DNA of 64,000 nucleotides from Gracilaria domingensis (Eukaryota; Rhodophyta; Florideophyceae; Gracilariales; Gracilariaceae). Positions within the stretch are counted from its first letter, which is position 1. Each line of letters opens with the position of its first letter. Positions 48,337 through 60,304 of this stretch are shown one piece after another. The notes beneath the pieces were generated by a model. The model was given only the letters and a program-made list of their open reading frames with translations. It was not told the origin of the DNA and did no database searches. Where the stretch lies: the NCBI GenBank assembly GCA_022539475.1, contig VCMS01000007.1:151011-215010 (forward strand). Reading direction: 5' to 3'. The position numbers and the translations under genes were made by a program.

Positions 48337-48785
48337 CATCTATACTTTCCCAGGGAAACACTTTGATATCCGATTGATATTCCTTAGACATGCTTTGGAT
48401 ATCCGAGTGATTTCTCGGATATCCATCTGAGTTTCAAAGTTCGATATACGGCCGGTGTATATAGGATACATGACAAATCTCAAAACATCCATACCAATGA
48501 TATTGGTCGGATTTCTGGATGTCCGAATCATGTCCGAGCAATTCTAAGAGAAGCAACTTTGGTTTTCGAAATCATTCGTCATATCTGTTATATCTTTCAA
48601 ATCAGTTGATGCATGTCTCAAGGGCATCAAAAGAGTATCATTTTGTGCATCATCTGTCATATTCACTGGATCTCATAGGGATATCATGGATATGCGCAAG
48701 GTATTAAGATGATATCCGAAAGACATCCGGATTTCAAATCCACAGGATATTATTCGAGTCTCTCTATACTTCTCTGGGTTTGCTG
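48337..48785. repeat. AT-rich block rich in GATATCC motifs, with a perfect hairpin
   Basis: GATATCC or GGATGTCCG-type motifs recur many times. GGATATCCGAG at 48397-48407 and its complement at 48414-48424 make an 11-bp perfect hairpin with a 6-nt loop. Similar sequences (CTATACTTTCCCAGGG, CTATACTTCTCTGGG) lie at both ends, about 420 bp apart. The nature of the block is unknown; a small repeat element is possible. Confidence 0.4.
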
Positions 48786-48977
48786 CTCGAAGCAGGATCT
48801 CGCTAACTTCCCTGTTTGCGCTGGGATGGTTAGTAACAAACGCGATATGTGTTCACCACACGCCAGAGGGAGCAGCACGGTACGCGCGTAACGCAAAAAC
48901 AACGCCTTCGTTAAACCCACAAGAAAATTTAGAAGAAGAGCGTGACGTCTGCGAAGAGTCGACGCTCTGGGCCCATA

Positions 48978-49285
48978 ACATAACGCAACCGGCGCAGGTT
49001 GGAGAGAAAGAAGTAAGAGAGAGATAACAAAAAGAGTAGAACAAGTAGTGGGGGTATGATACCTTCGAACAAGTTTACTGAACGGTGGAAGATCGCGACC
49101 TACTAATAACCTAACGCGCCCCGCGGCCGTCGCCGCTTACGACATACCAGAACAAGTTTTCAAATTGTACGCTTTGATACCTAAAGCCTGTGCAAATCAA
49201 AATACGATTTCAAACAATTAAGTTACTCCGCGACGAATCCAATGCCCACTCCATGATCCATTAGTAGCGCGAAAATTTCAACAAC
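48978..49285. repeat. Dispersed repeat D, copy 1
   Basis: This matches 63383-63685 over about 300 bp at very roughly 75-80% identity, ending in the shared CACTCCATGATCCATTAGTAG. No coding content was seen. Confidence 0.65.
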
Positions 49286-49309
49286 TTCTATCTGGTATAC
49301 TCAGTATGG

Positions 49310-50158
49310 GTTGAACGTTTATGTCTACATTGGAATGCTGTCGTTCAGCTGGGATGACCAAAAGGTACAACGATGACAGGTGGTACAGTGGTCATGGAGT
49401 ACAGGTTGCAAGGCTATGTATGTGAACACATGGTACAGGTTGCAGCACTGTCGGTGTTGTGAAGTCTACATCATGTTTGGGATGTGCTACATGCACATGT
49501 GTTTGTATGGATGAATGGAACATGTTGCAGCTGAGTGACTGACGTCATCTGGTTTACAGGTACTTGTTGATGATGTGGGACTTGGGTACCTGGCACGTAC
49601 ACATTACGGTGTCGTGTACGGATTACAGCCTGCAAGCAACACATGAAGTGTGGTGTGATGTTCCGTAAGCATGTCTGGTCATGATGGTGAGGTGTTGCAT
49701 TGTGTGTATGCATTATCGCTTTGCTATGGTCTGCTGTCATATTGTTGACTGCATTGATGTGTGGTGCTTGTGGTGTGCTATCGAAATGTGTCGGTACACT
49801 GTCAGGGACGTGCATGGCTACTAACATTGGTCTGCATTGTTGTGCATTGTTGTGCACTGCTGTGCAGTAGTGTACGGAATTGTTGTGCACTGTTGTACAC
49901 TGTTGTGCACAGCTGTTGTAAGCAGTTTGGCACTGTTACCATGTTATATCTATAGATGATTAGTAGTATTGAGTGTCTCTGGTTAGTAAGTTGCATGTTG
50001 GTCAGAGTTGGAGTGGCATGATGGAGTAGCGAAGAAGTGCTATATAAGTGGTGACTCAAGCATCTCCATGTAAATCTGAGCCAGAGCCGGCGAACTTCCC
50101 TTGCATCCCGCCATCCTTCCTCATGTCACCTTTCTGATCCCAGCTATAACCTCTAACA
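49310..50158 (+). repeat. L2: diverged C3-type LTR
   Basis: It resembles the C3 LTR in its right half: TTGTTGTGCACTG repeats, AGATGATTAGTAGTATTGAGTGTC, then CTATATAAGTGGTGACTCAAGC, ending AACCTCTAACA at 50158. The left end is uncertain. It is joined directly to a pol fragment. Confidence 0.7.
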
Positions 50159-50795
50159 TGTTGACGACTTGCTGATTGCGAGTCCGAGCATGAAAACCGT
50201 TAAACGTGTGAAGGCAAAGCTGTCAAGTCGTTTCCGCATGAAGGACTTCAAAGAAGCTCGCATGGTTCTTGGATTTGAAATCCATCGAGACAGAACCAAG
50301 CGAGAGCTGTACTTGACGCAGTCAGCGTACACTAACGAGGTCCTGGAGCGATTTGGCATGCAGCTGTCGAAACCAGCTGACTCTTCTATGGAGTGCGGTG
50401 TGAATCTGTCTGTTGAGGAGGAAGTGCTCACGCATGTACCGTACCGTCAGGCGATTGGCTGCCTTATGTATCTCTCTGTGGGAACTCGTCCAGACATCTC
50501 ATATGCTGTGGCTAAGCTGGCCAAGTATGTTGAGAAGCCGGGAAACACTCACTGGAAGGCGGTCAAGCGTGTTCTTCGCTACCTCAATGGCACTACCACG
50601 TTCGGGTTGACGTAGGGCTCCAGCACCGATTTGCAACTGCACGGCTATGTGGACTCTGACGGGGCTGGCGATGTTGCCAACCGCAAGTCCACTAGCGGAT
50701 ACTTGTTCATGATGTGCGGTGGTGCTGTGTCGTGGTCGTCTCGTCAACAGCAGGTAGTGGCTCTGCCCAGTGCGGAGGCTAAGTACGTGAGCTTG
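50159..50795 (+). pseudogene. C3-family reverse transcriptase/RNase H fragment
   Basis: This encodes copia RT 3' parts (DLLIASPSMKTVKRVKAKLSSR, GCLMYLSVGTRPDISYAVAKL) and the start of RNase H, closely matching C3a. It is cut on the left at LTR L2 and on the right at the C3b LTR. Fragmentary fossil. Confidence 0.88.
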
Positions 50796-52354
50796 TGATG
50801 GAGATTATAGCTGTAAAGGGAAGACTGAGAGAAAGGATGGGGGGAATGAAGGGAAGTTCGCCAGCTCTGGCTCGGAATTTACTTGGAGGGGCTCGACTGA
50901 TCGCTTATATAGAACTACTGTGCGCAACCATCGCGCAACTCCAACTTCAAGCAATACCTAATCCACTAGCTAGAGACACTCAATACTACCAATCATCTTC
51001 TAACATAACATGGTAACACTCCCACACTATCATGGCAGCTTACAACAACAAAGCACAACAGTGCACAACAGTGCCCAACAAGTTACGTGCGTACACATAA
51101 CCATGACCATGCACAGATTCACATAGTGCCAACACACTGTAATCCATACACCACACCATAACAGTTACGTACAAGCTCACCAACAACACTTCACCGCAAA
51201 CTCACTCCAAGTCCTACGTCACCAACAACACCACACTGTAATCCTCTTGACACCGCATCAACTCTTGTTGGATGTTGAACCTGTGCTGTCACTGAAAACC
51301 AAAAGTGCTGGGGAGCATGGGCTGTTTTGGAGGGTGCCGTTGGAAAAGCGCATATGCGCCTCTGCGCAAACTCAACGTGAAACGGGCTTCTGATTTGCTA
51401 CTGCAAATGGTCATATGCATTGTGGTTCGTACAAGTGTCGTGGCGCTATTGGGTTGTTTCCGGGGTACACGTGAGTAGCTAGTACACTGGGCATACTGTA
51501 CATGATGCACAGGGTACACACGTATGTACGTGGACATGTAGGACAGCTTGGTGTAACTTGGGCACTTTGGTGAAGAGTTGATGCGGTGTCAAGAGGATTA
51601 CAGTGTGGTGTTGTTGGTGACGTAGGACTTGGAGTGAGTTTGTGGTGAAGTGTTGTTGGTGAGCTTGTACGTAACTGTTATGGTGTGGTGTATGGATTAC
51701 AGTGTGTTGGCACTATGTGAATCTGTGCATGGTCATGGTTATGTGTAGGCACGTAACTTGATGTGCACGGTTGTGCACTGTTTTGCTTTGTTTTTGTAAG
51801 CTGCCATGATAGTGTGGGAGTGTTACCATGTTATGTTAGAAGATGATTGGTAGTATTGAGTGTCTCTAGCTAGTGGTTTAGGTATTGCTTGGAGTTGGAG
51901 GTTTGCGATGGTTGCGCAAAGTAGTTCTATATAAGCGGTGACTCGAGCACCTCCAAGTAAATTACGAGCCAGAGCTGGCGAACTTCCCTTCATTCCCCAT
52001 CCTTTCTTCAACCTTCCCTTCTCAGCTACAACCTCTATCAACTCTTTCACCATAGTGCCCAAGATACACCAAGCCGTACTACATGTCCACCTACATACGT
52101 GTGTACCCTGTGCATCATGTACAGTATGCCCAGTGTACTACCTAGACACGTGTACCACGGAAACAACCCAATAGCGCCACAACACTTGTACGAACCACAA
52201 TACGTATGACCATTTGCAGTATCCAATCAGAAGCCCGTTTCACATTAAGTTTGCGCAGAGGCGCAAATGCGGTTTGCCAACGGCACCCTCCAAAACAGCC
52301 CATGCTTCCCAGCACTTTTGGTTTTCAGTGACAGCACAGCGTCAACATCCAACA
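50796..52354 (-). repeat. L3: C3b 3' LTR, interrupted by L4
   Basis: LTR sequence runs 50796-51260 and resumes after the target site at about 52046-52354 (ending GTCAACATCCAACA). The interruption is the opposite-strand solo LTR L4. Confidence 0.88.
51266..52040 (+). mobile_element. L4: C3 solo LTR nested in L3
   Basis: It begins TGTTGGATGTTGAACC and ends CAACCTCTATCA. The perfect 5-bp target duplication ACTCT lies at 51261-51265 and 52041-52045. It inserted into a same-family LTR in the opposite orientation. Confidence 0.93.
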
Positions 52355-52942
52355 TAGTATCCCAAACAGAACGACATCAATCTTGGTTTCACATACCAAG
52401 GTACCATTCTAGACTCCACACATCTCAACTGCTTGATGTCAGTGACAGCATGACTTCCAACACCCTCCCTCTGTTACTGACTTCAAGCAACTATCGCTGC
52501 TGGCCAAGTACATGCTAGGTAACAGGTCGGGTGGTGAGTAAATCAACGTTACCGCACTTAAGCCTCACGATGACTAAAGGTGACAACCAAACATCAAAAG
52601 CAGTTAGCGTGTGTTCAAGTTCACGGCTGTACCATTCTACCAGTGTACCAAGATCATAGTCCTGTTCTGTACGATTCGGATGTTCCGCAAACACCCTCCT
52701 CTTGTCACATAATCTGAACTTCTTACTCATCCTTCGTATCCTAACGAAGGCAACAGCTCCCGGTTCAAACAGATATCAACAACAGACAGTGAGAGCCTAA
52801 GTCGAAGGATGTTACTCTGACACCCTCCCTCTCTCACTGGCTTTGAACTTCACTCGGAACCAAATTGCACCTCAGAGTCCTTCACAAAAGGGAACTAGGC
52901 TTCCACAAATGACAACAATCTAGACACCGAAACAAAAAATGT

Positions 52943-53860
52943 TGCTCCGAGCATGTAACACATAACAATCTCTCGGAGCACCATTACTCACAGTACTTCA
53001 ACCAGACATGCAAACACACGAAACCTTCTGGTTCAAAACCGATTTTCTGAACACCGGACATGCAACGAGTAGCAACCTCCCGGTTCAATATCACCTTCTT
53101 AACAGCTGGACATGCAAATCAGAGCAACTTTCCAGCTCAACAAATCTCTTCACACAGCGAACATGCAAAATCACAGCAACCTTCCGCGAATAACTCACAA
53201 AGAGAATTGCACCACAAGCAACCTGGACATGTAAAATGACAACCTTCCAGGCCCCGTCCATACAAAGTGATGTCCTACACACTCAGGCATGAAACACTCA
53301 ACCACCTGAGTCAAACAGCTCTTTCATTCACACCGGACATGCAGACATATAGCAACCTTCCAGTTACAACAAATTGAAACAAAGAGCAAAGAGAAACATC
53401 ACAAGCGATGAAACAAACACTCAGGCATGAAACACTCAACCTCCTGAAGCAAAGCAGCTCTTCCATACACCGGACATACATACAAGTAGCAACCTCCCGG
53501 TAACATGAAAACAACATGGAGAGCAAAACACACATCACAAGTGATCAGTAATACACTCAGGCATGAAACACTCAACCTCCTGAGTCAAACAGCTCTTCCG
53601 TACACACCGGACATGCAGACAAATAGCAACCTTCCGGAACAACATCAGTAAAGCAAAGAGCACAACACACATCCTGGGCATGCATAACGACAACCTTCTA
53701 AGCCTGCGTGACGAAAAGGCGATAAGAACCCGCATGTAACATCGCGGCCTTCCAAAGTCGCTATAAAGAAAGACTCAGACATGGTCAACAATAAACACCC
53801 AGGAAGTGCCATAAACGAATCTCACACACAGTCTCAGGCAGGAAACACTCCATCTCCTGA
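52943..53860 (-). repeat. Array of hairpins with constant loops and variable stems in C3b
   Basis: Hairpins as plus-strand arms: 52943-52951/52972-52980 (TGCTCCGAG), 53000-53006/53027-53033 (AACCAGA), 53053-53057/53080-53084 (ACCGG), 53104-53110/53131-53137 (AGCTGGA), 53222-53227/53246-53251 (CCTGGA), 53281-53287/53305-53311 (ACTCAGG), one near 53332-53360, 53420-53425/53443-53448, 53469-53473/53497-53501, 53555-53561/53579-53585 (ACTCAGG), 53607-53611/53633-53637 (CCGGA), 53834-53838/53856-53860, with decayed ones between. Loops are 17-22 nt, start CATG and end CAACCT or close. Part of the array (53281-53640) is a 137-bp unit repeated three times. Function unknown. Confidence 0.8.
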
Positions 53861-53899
53861 ACTGTAGCGAGCATAACAGAGACAAACTGCAAGCAATCG

Positions 53900-54585
53900 G
53901 GTGCATAAGGAACTAAGATCCCTGGTACCCTAGGGAGTCGGACCCCTGACTCCCGGAGACCCTCCGGGTAGGAAACGACTTTCTTCTGTCTACCACCTCC
54001 TGCGTTCCAGAAGAACGCGCGTCGCTCTCTAAGAGACGTCCAGAGGATGGTTAGTTACCAAAGATATGCCTTCACCAAGTTAGACCCTCTCTGATCTCTT
54101 GCAAGAACTTGCGCGACTCTGATACTGCAGGCACTATGACAAACCGAGGTACGCTCCTATCAAGCAAACAATCAAGTTCACAAGCGGCCTGATCTTGAAA
54201 AGGAGGTCAGCCTACGACACGTCGCCTCCCCGCAAAACTGCAGCAGTACGGATCAAAAGCTCGTTTCAGTTTGTCTTCCCAACAGATCAAGAACCCAACA
54301 CACAGTCAGGTCACACACAAAAAAAAGGTGAACCACCCCTGTTCGATGCAGTACGTCACGGCACCCCGTCAACTTCAGCACTCGCAGTACTACCAGGTCT
54401 TCCCATCGACACCGTTCTCTGCCCCGAAAGACCGGTGGGAGCCCGCTCGACAGTGCGTCCGAATAGGTTCAAGCCGCCAGACTAACGTCCCCGATTGCTC
54501 GGATCAACCACTCGTCGCACCGAAACTCAAGTGATCACCACAACTGCCCAGCACACACGCAGTGCCCGGACTTCAACGAAAAAAC
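53900..54585 (-). promoter_or_regulatory. C3b leader with two-hairpin structure
   Basis: This is homologous to the C3a leader (about 59535-60160). Two adjacent hairpins are shared: GGGAGTC/GACTCCC (53933-53939 and 53948-53954) with loop GGACCCCT, and CCCGGA/TCCGGG (53952-53957 and 53963-53968). In C3a the first stem reads GGGGATC/GACCCCC, so one A-T pair has become G-C. It may be a packaging, dimerisation or translation signal (inference). Confidence 0.55.
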
Positions 54586-55368
54586 TGATGGAAGTTAGAG
54601 CTGGAAAGGAAATGTTGAGAGAAAGGATGGGGGGATGAAGGGAAGTTCGCCAGCTCTGGCTCGGAGTTTACTTAGAGGCGCTCGACTCACCGCTTATATA
54701 GAACTACTTTGCGCAACCATCGCACAACTTCTAGCTAGAGACAGTCAATACTACCAATCATCTTCTAACATAACATGGTAACACTCCCACATAATCATGG
54801 CAGCTTACAACAACAAAGCACAACAAAGCACAACAAAGCACAACAGTGCACAACAGTGCACAACAGTGCACAACAAGTTACGTGCCTACACATAACCATG
54901 ACCATGCACAGATTCACATAGTGCCAGCACACTTTAATCCCTACACGACACCATACCAGGTACGTACAAGCTCACCAACAACATCTCACCACAAACTCAC
55001 TCCAAGTCCTACGTCACCAACAACACCACACTGTAATTCTCTTGACACCGCATCAACTCTTCACAATAGTGCCAAGGATACACCAAGCCGTCTTACATGT
55101 CCATGTACATACGTGTGTACCCTGTGCATCATGTACAGTATGCCCAGGGTACTACCTACACACGTGTACCATGGAAACAACCCATTAGCGCCACAACACT
55201 TGTACGAACCACAATGCATATGACCATTTGCAGTATCCAATCAGAAGCCCGTTTCACGTTCAGTTTGCGCAGAGGCGCATATGCGCTTTTCCAACGGCAC
55301 CCTCCAAAACAGCCCATGCTCCCCAGCACTTTTGGTTTTCAGTGACAGCACAGGGTCAACATCCAACA
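54586..55368 (-). repeat. L5: C3 LTR shared by C3b (5' LTR) and C3a (3' LTR)
   Basis: In minus sense it runs TGTTGGATGTTGACC...CTTCCATCA. A C3a polypurine tract (AGAGGGGGGG in minus sense) abuts its start at 55369. Near 54810-54875 it carries a variable 10-bp repeat (CAACAAAGCA, CAACAGTGCA). Confidence 0.9.
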
Positions 55369-55405
55369 CCCCCCCTCTGTCACTGACTTCAAACTTCTAT
55401 GTGGA

Positions 55406-58400
55406 TCACACCACCGGCTTCGCGGAACCTCTCGTCTTCACACGGGTAAGCGGCTTATTCAGCATGTCAGCAACCATGGAATCCGTCGTGCAGTAGAACA
55501 GTACAATCGACTTGGCCTGCAGAGCTTCTCGAGTGAAGTGGAACCGAATTTCAATATGCTTGGTTCGCCTGTTCACCACTCCGTTTCGAGCAAGGTCAAT
55601 GCTGCCCTGGTTGTCAACAAACATGGGAGTTGGTTCAACCAGCAGCTTCACAGACCCGTCTGCTTCCATGCCAATCACACTGCCGATGCCGTTCCAAAGT
55701 CGCCAAAGCCAGATCGCCTCCTTGGTGCCAGAGCACAAGCTCACGTACTCATCCTCCGCACTGGACAGAGCCACTACCTCCTGTTGACGGGATGACCACA
55801 ACACAGCACCATTGCACATCATGAACAAATATCCGCGAGTGGACGTCAACCAGAACGTGGTAATGCTAATGGGGTAGCGAAGAACACGCTTGACTGCCTT
55901 CCAGTGAATGTTTCCCGGCTTCTCAACATACTTGGCCAGCTCAGCCACAGCATATGAGATGTCCGGATGAGTTCCCACAGACAGATACATGAGGCAGCCA
56001 ATCGCCTGACGATACGGTACATGCGTGAGCACTTCCTCCTCAACAGAGAGGTCCACACCGCACTCCATAGGAGTGTCAACGGGTTTCGACAGCTGCATGC
56101 CAAATCGTTCCAGGACCTTGTTCGTGTACGCTGACTGAGTCAAGTACAGCTCTCGCTTGGTTCTGTCTCGATGGATTTCAAATCCAAGAACCATGCGAGC
56201 TTCTTTGAGGTCCTTCATGCGGAAACGACTTGACAGCTCTGCCTTCACACGTTCCACGGTTTTCATGCTCGGACTCTCAATCAGCAAGTCGTCTACATAC
56301 AGAGCAATGATAACCAAGAAACCCAGTATGATCCCGGTGTAGACACACTCGTCTGCGTCATTCGGCTTGAGGTGCATTTCACCAACAAGGAAGGCGTATA
56401 TCTTGGCGTGCCACTGTCTTGGTGCTTGTCTAAGCCCATAGATCGCTTTCTTCAGTCTGCACACCAAGTCTTCGTTTCTCTGCTGTGTGAATCCCATTGG
56501 CTGCTCCATGTACACTGTCTCGTCAAGGTCACCGTTCAGAAAGGCAGTCTTCACGTCCATCTGGTGCAAGTGAAAGTCTCGTACGGCAGTCACAGACAAG
56601 ATCATTCTGATGGATGTGAACTTCACCACAGGTGCATAAGTCTCTGAGAAGTCCACACCCTCGATCTGCAGGAAGCCTCTTGCAACCACACGAGCCTTGT
56701 AACGCACTGTCGGCTCACCAGATGACGAAGCCTCATACTTCTGCACATACACCCACTTGGACGAAATCACGTTGCTGTCTGCTGGCCTCGGCACTAGATC
56801 CCACGTGTCGTGCTCCATCAACGATTGATACTCACTCCTCATCGCCTTCTTCCAAGCTTCGGAATCAGAACGTGACACTGCGTCACCGTACGACGAAGGA
56901 GTATCATCACTGGCTGTAAGGAAAGCACTGGCACCACGCCACCATGAGGATGTCGTCTCTCCCTGACGTGTGGATCTACGAAGGGGCTGCGTCTCTGTCA
57001 CTCCCGGCTCAACATGTGTGTCTGGTGTGGTGCATTCATCCGTACTGGCATTCGTGGTACTCTGGTGAGAAGCTGGTGCAGAAGGGTCATCTTCAGAATC
57101 ATCGGTCGATGTGTCAGAGGTTGAGGCTTCAGCAGCTCCCGACTTGTCGACCAAGTCGATATCCGCGTAGTCCTCATGTTCAGAGTGCTCGTCACTTTCA
57201 TTTCCAGAGCACTCGTCAAACCTTACATCTCGTGACACAATCACCTTCTTCTTCTGGCTGTCCCACAACTTGTATCCGTGGGAGCCTGAAGTGTACCCAA
57301 TGAAGATGGCTTCCACTGCACGCTCTTCCAGCTTTTTCAACTTGTGATCAACCACCTTGTACCAGAAACGGCTACCAAATACACGCAGATTGCTCAGATC
57401 AGGCTTCTGTCCATGCCACAGCTCAAACGGAGTTACGTCACTCGGAAGCGCCTTGCAGGTCACTCTGTTGCGCACATACATAGAAACATTCAGAGCCTCA
57501 GCCCAAAAGCTTTTTGGCACATTCTTGTGATGCAACATCGACCTGACCAAGTGCATGAGTGTGCGATTGAACCTCTCGGCAAGCCCGTTCTGCTGTGGAT
57601 TGTAAGGCACAGTTCGCTGACGCTCAATACCGTACTGCTGCAGTTTCTCGGAGAATCGATTGGACAGGTACTCACCACCGTTGTCTGTGCGCAAAGCACG
57701 CAGCACACTTTTACGAGCGGTGATGGTAAGCACCTTCCTGCCCATCTGGTTCTCCACAAACCTGAGCCAGTTGATGAACATCCGGAACACCTTATCCTTC
57801 GTCTTGAGCATGTACAGAAAGCAGTAGCGGCTGTAGTCATCGATGAATGTGACAAAGTAGTGCGAGCCTCCCAAGAACGTCACGTTCACTGGACCCGAAA
57901 TATCAGAGTGTACCAGGTCCAGTACGTGTTCAGCTCGTTCCCCCCCTTGCTTGGGAGTCGGAGCACGGGTTGCTTGGCCCACTACACAAGAGCCGCACAC
58001 ATCCAGCTTCTGAGCCACATTCACATTCAGACCTGACACAACACCGTTTCGAGCCATCTGCTTGATGCCTTCCACATTCACATGAGCCATTCGAGCATGC
58101 CAAAGAGACAAGTCTGACACAAGCGCACTGTCCGTGTCCGTGAACTGATCTGCAGCAGTGCAAAGGTAGTACAGGTCTTTGACGCGGCGCCCAACGGCAA
58201 CCACTTTTGACCCCTTGTACACACATACCTTTTCTTTGTCAAACACTACCGTGCAGCCCAGATCACAAATCTGTGACACAGACAACAAGTGGTACCGTAA
58301 GTTGGGCACGTGTACCACCTGCTTTAGCTTGCACTTACGCTTGGACCCTTCAACTGTCAGATCGAGCTCCCCACTTCCGTGACCAACAGACTGCAACTTG

Positions 58401-59347
58401 GAATCATTGCCGATACTCACACCCGACGACACTTTTGTCTCGTACGTTTGGAACATTGAGTCATCATAAGTCATGTGCGCAGTAGCTCCAGAGTCAACAA
58501 TCCAGTCACTGTTATTGGCCTTGTCGGCACCATTCGCAATGAGGCATACAAAGTCAGAATCGCTGCCGCCCGTACCTTGCTCATCGTTGAGCGCGGTATG
58601 TACACTTGGGTGAGCAGCATCGATCTGATCCTTGTTGGCCCCATCACGTTGCTTTTTGAAACAGTTCTTCTGGATATGACCCTTTATGGCACAATAGTAA
58701 CACACAACCGACTTCAATGACTTCCTACGAAACTGGCGTCCCAAGAGTGCTCCATCAACACCGGACTCCTCCTTGGCACGATCACTCATACGTTGCTCTT
58801 CTTGCAATAGACGGCTCTTCACAAACTCCATAGTGAGTTGGCGATCTCCGATCGTGGTGTCAATTGCAACAATGAGGTGTTCGAAACGTTCCGGAAGTCC
58901 ACATAGAGCAGCCATAGCAATGTCCTCTTCTTCAACGTTGACGTCCATACTCTTGAGGTCGGAGGCCAAGTGCCGAACACGATTGATGAATTGTAACATC
59001 TTCTCGTCCTCGCGCATCTTGACAGAGTAGAAGGCACGTCTGGCGTTGATTCGGTTCAGAAGAGTCTTGCGTTGGAACACATTTCAAATGGCCTTCCATG
59101 CGTCAGCAGCAGTGTCAATGTCACGAATGTGATCCAAGTGCTCGTCGGCAAGCGTGAGTCCAATGATCGCTCTAGCCCTTTCGTCTCGGATTTGCCGTTT
59201 TGCCAGTTCCTCTTCATCGGTGGGTGCAGAAGTGGTGAGATGGTTCTTGAGGTCTTTCAGTGCAAGTACGTACTGAATCTTCTGCTTCCAGGTGTGGAAG
59301 TTATCCTCACCCAACTTCTCGATCTTGAGCCCACTGAACGAATCCAT
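55406..59347 (-). pseudogene. C3a gag-pol (copia polyprotein, nearly whole)
   Basis: The minus-strand ATG at 59347 (MDSFSGLKIEKLGEDNFHTW) begins a UBN2-type gag. A zinc knuckle CYYCAIKGHIQKNC and the protease DWIVDSGATAHMTYD follow. Next are a pre-integrase domain (LSLWHARMAHVNVEGIKQM), integrase (DLVHSDISGPV, LRTDNGGEYLSNRF, NPQQNGLAERFNRTLMHL), reverse transcriptase (HLHQMDVKTAFLNGDLDETV, LYVDDLLI) and RNase H (SSRQQEVVALSSAEDEYVSL). The order PR-INT-RT-RH is diagnostic of Ty1/copia. Total about 1,310 residues, a usual copia length. Confidence 0.95.
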
Positions 59348-60304
59348 GTTGTAAGAAGGGAACAGGGGAGCAAATCAAATACGGCGGTGGCAGGTAGACA
59401 GCAACGGCAAACAACGACAGCAAACAACGACAGCAAACAACAGCAGCAAACAACAACAACAGCGAACAACAAAAACGGCAAACAACAACAACGGCAAGCA
59501 ACAACAACAAAAACTTCAATAGTCGGGACCACTGGCAGGAACTAAATTCCCAGTACCATAGGGGATCGGACCCCTGACCCCCGGACACCCTCCGGGTAGG
59601 AAACGACTTCTACAGTCTACCTCCTACTGCGTTTCAGGAGAAGGCGCGTTGCTCTCTACGAGGCGTCCAAAGGATGGTTAATGACCAAAGATATGTCTTC
59701 ACCACTTAACCCAATCTGGCCTCTTGCAAGAACTTGCGCGACCTCGAAACTGCAGCTACTATGACAAACCAAGGTACGCTCCTAACGAGCAGACAATAAT
59801 GCCCACACGCGGCCTGATCCTGAAAAGGAGGTCAGCCTTCGGTACGTTGCCTCCCCGCTCAACCGAGGTTGCATGGATCAAAAGCTCGTTTGGTTTGCCT
59901 TCACCACAGATCAAGAACCCGACATAAAGTCAGGTCAACAACAACAAAGGTGAGCCACCCAAGTCCAACAGTGCGTCACGGCACCCCGTCCACTTCAGCA
60001 CTCGCGGTACTACCAGGTCTTCCGACCGACACCGTTACCCGCCCCAAAGGACCGGTGGGAGCCCGCTAGACAGCACGTCCGCTTTGGTTCAAGCCGCCAG
60101 ACTAACGTCCCCGATTGCTCGGATCAACCGCTTGTCGCTGGACCTCAGATGACAACCCCAAACGCTGAGCACACACAGTGCACAGACTTCAACAACTGCT
60201 GAGCACACACGCAGTGCACAGACTTCAACAACAAATGGTCCTCAACCTCTCGGATCAGAACCCGCAACACGACGCGGGGATGCCAACAATAACGACAGAG
60301 GGAG
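59348..60304 (-). promoter_or_regulatory. C3a leader (5' untranslated region)
   Basis: Next to gag lies a CAA-rich tract (59395-59515, GTTGTTG in sense orientation). Then comes the conserved two-hairpin segment (about 59561-59600), followed by about 550 bp shared with C3b. The end near the LTR differs between the two elements, and no standard TGGTATCAGAGC-type primer site was seen. Confidence 0.6.

Larger units (their letters stand above)
50796..55368 (-). mobile_element. C3b: non-coding derivative of the C3 copia element
   Basis: The 3' LTR is 50796-52354 (split by solo LTR L4) and the 5' LTR is 54586-55368, both minus strand. The internal 2.2 kb shares a leader of about 640 bp with C3a (53900-54540) but has no gag or pol. 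Where those would be it carries a hairpin array and, near 52450 and 52830, remnants of polypurine tract/LTR edges. It looks non-autonomous and probably relies on C3a-type proteins (inference). It shares its 5' LTR with C3a as that element's 3' LTR. Confidence 0.75.

Noticed and set aside
52943-53860. CRISPR array
   Set aside because: The constant part is a loop and the variable parts are complementary arms, with uneven spacing. There are no identical repeats with unique spacers and no cas genes, in a eukaryotic retroelement.
60230-60300. tRNA T-arm-like GGGTTCTGATCC (minus strand) in the C3a leader
   Set aside because: The stem does not pair properly and no other tRNA parts are present.
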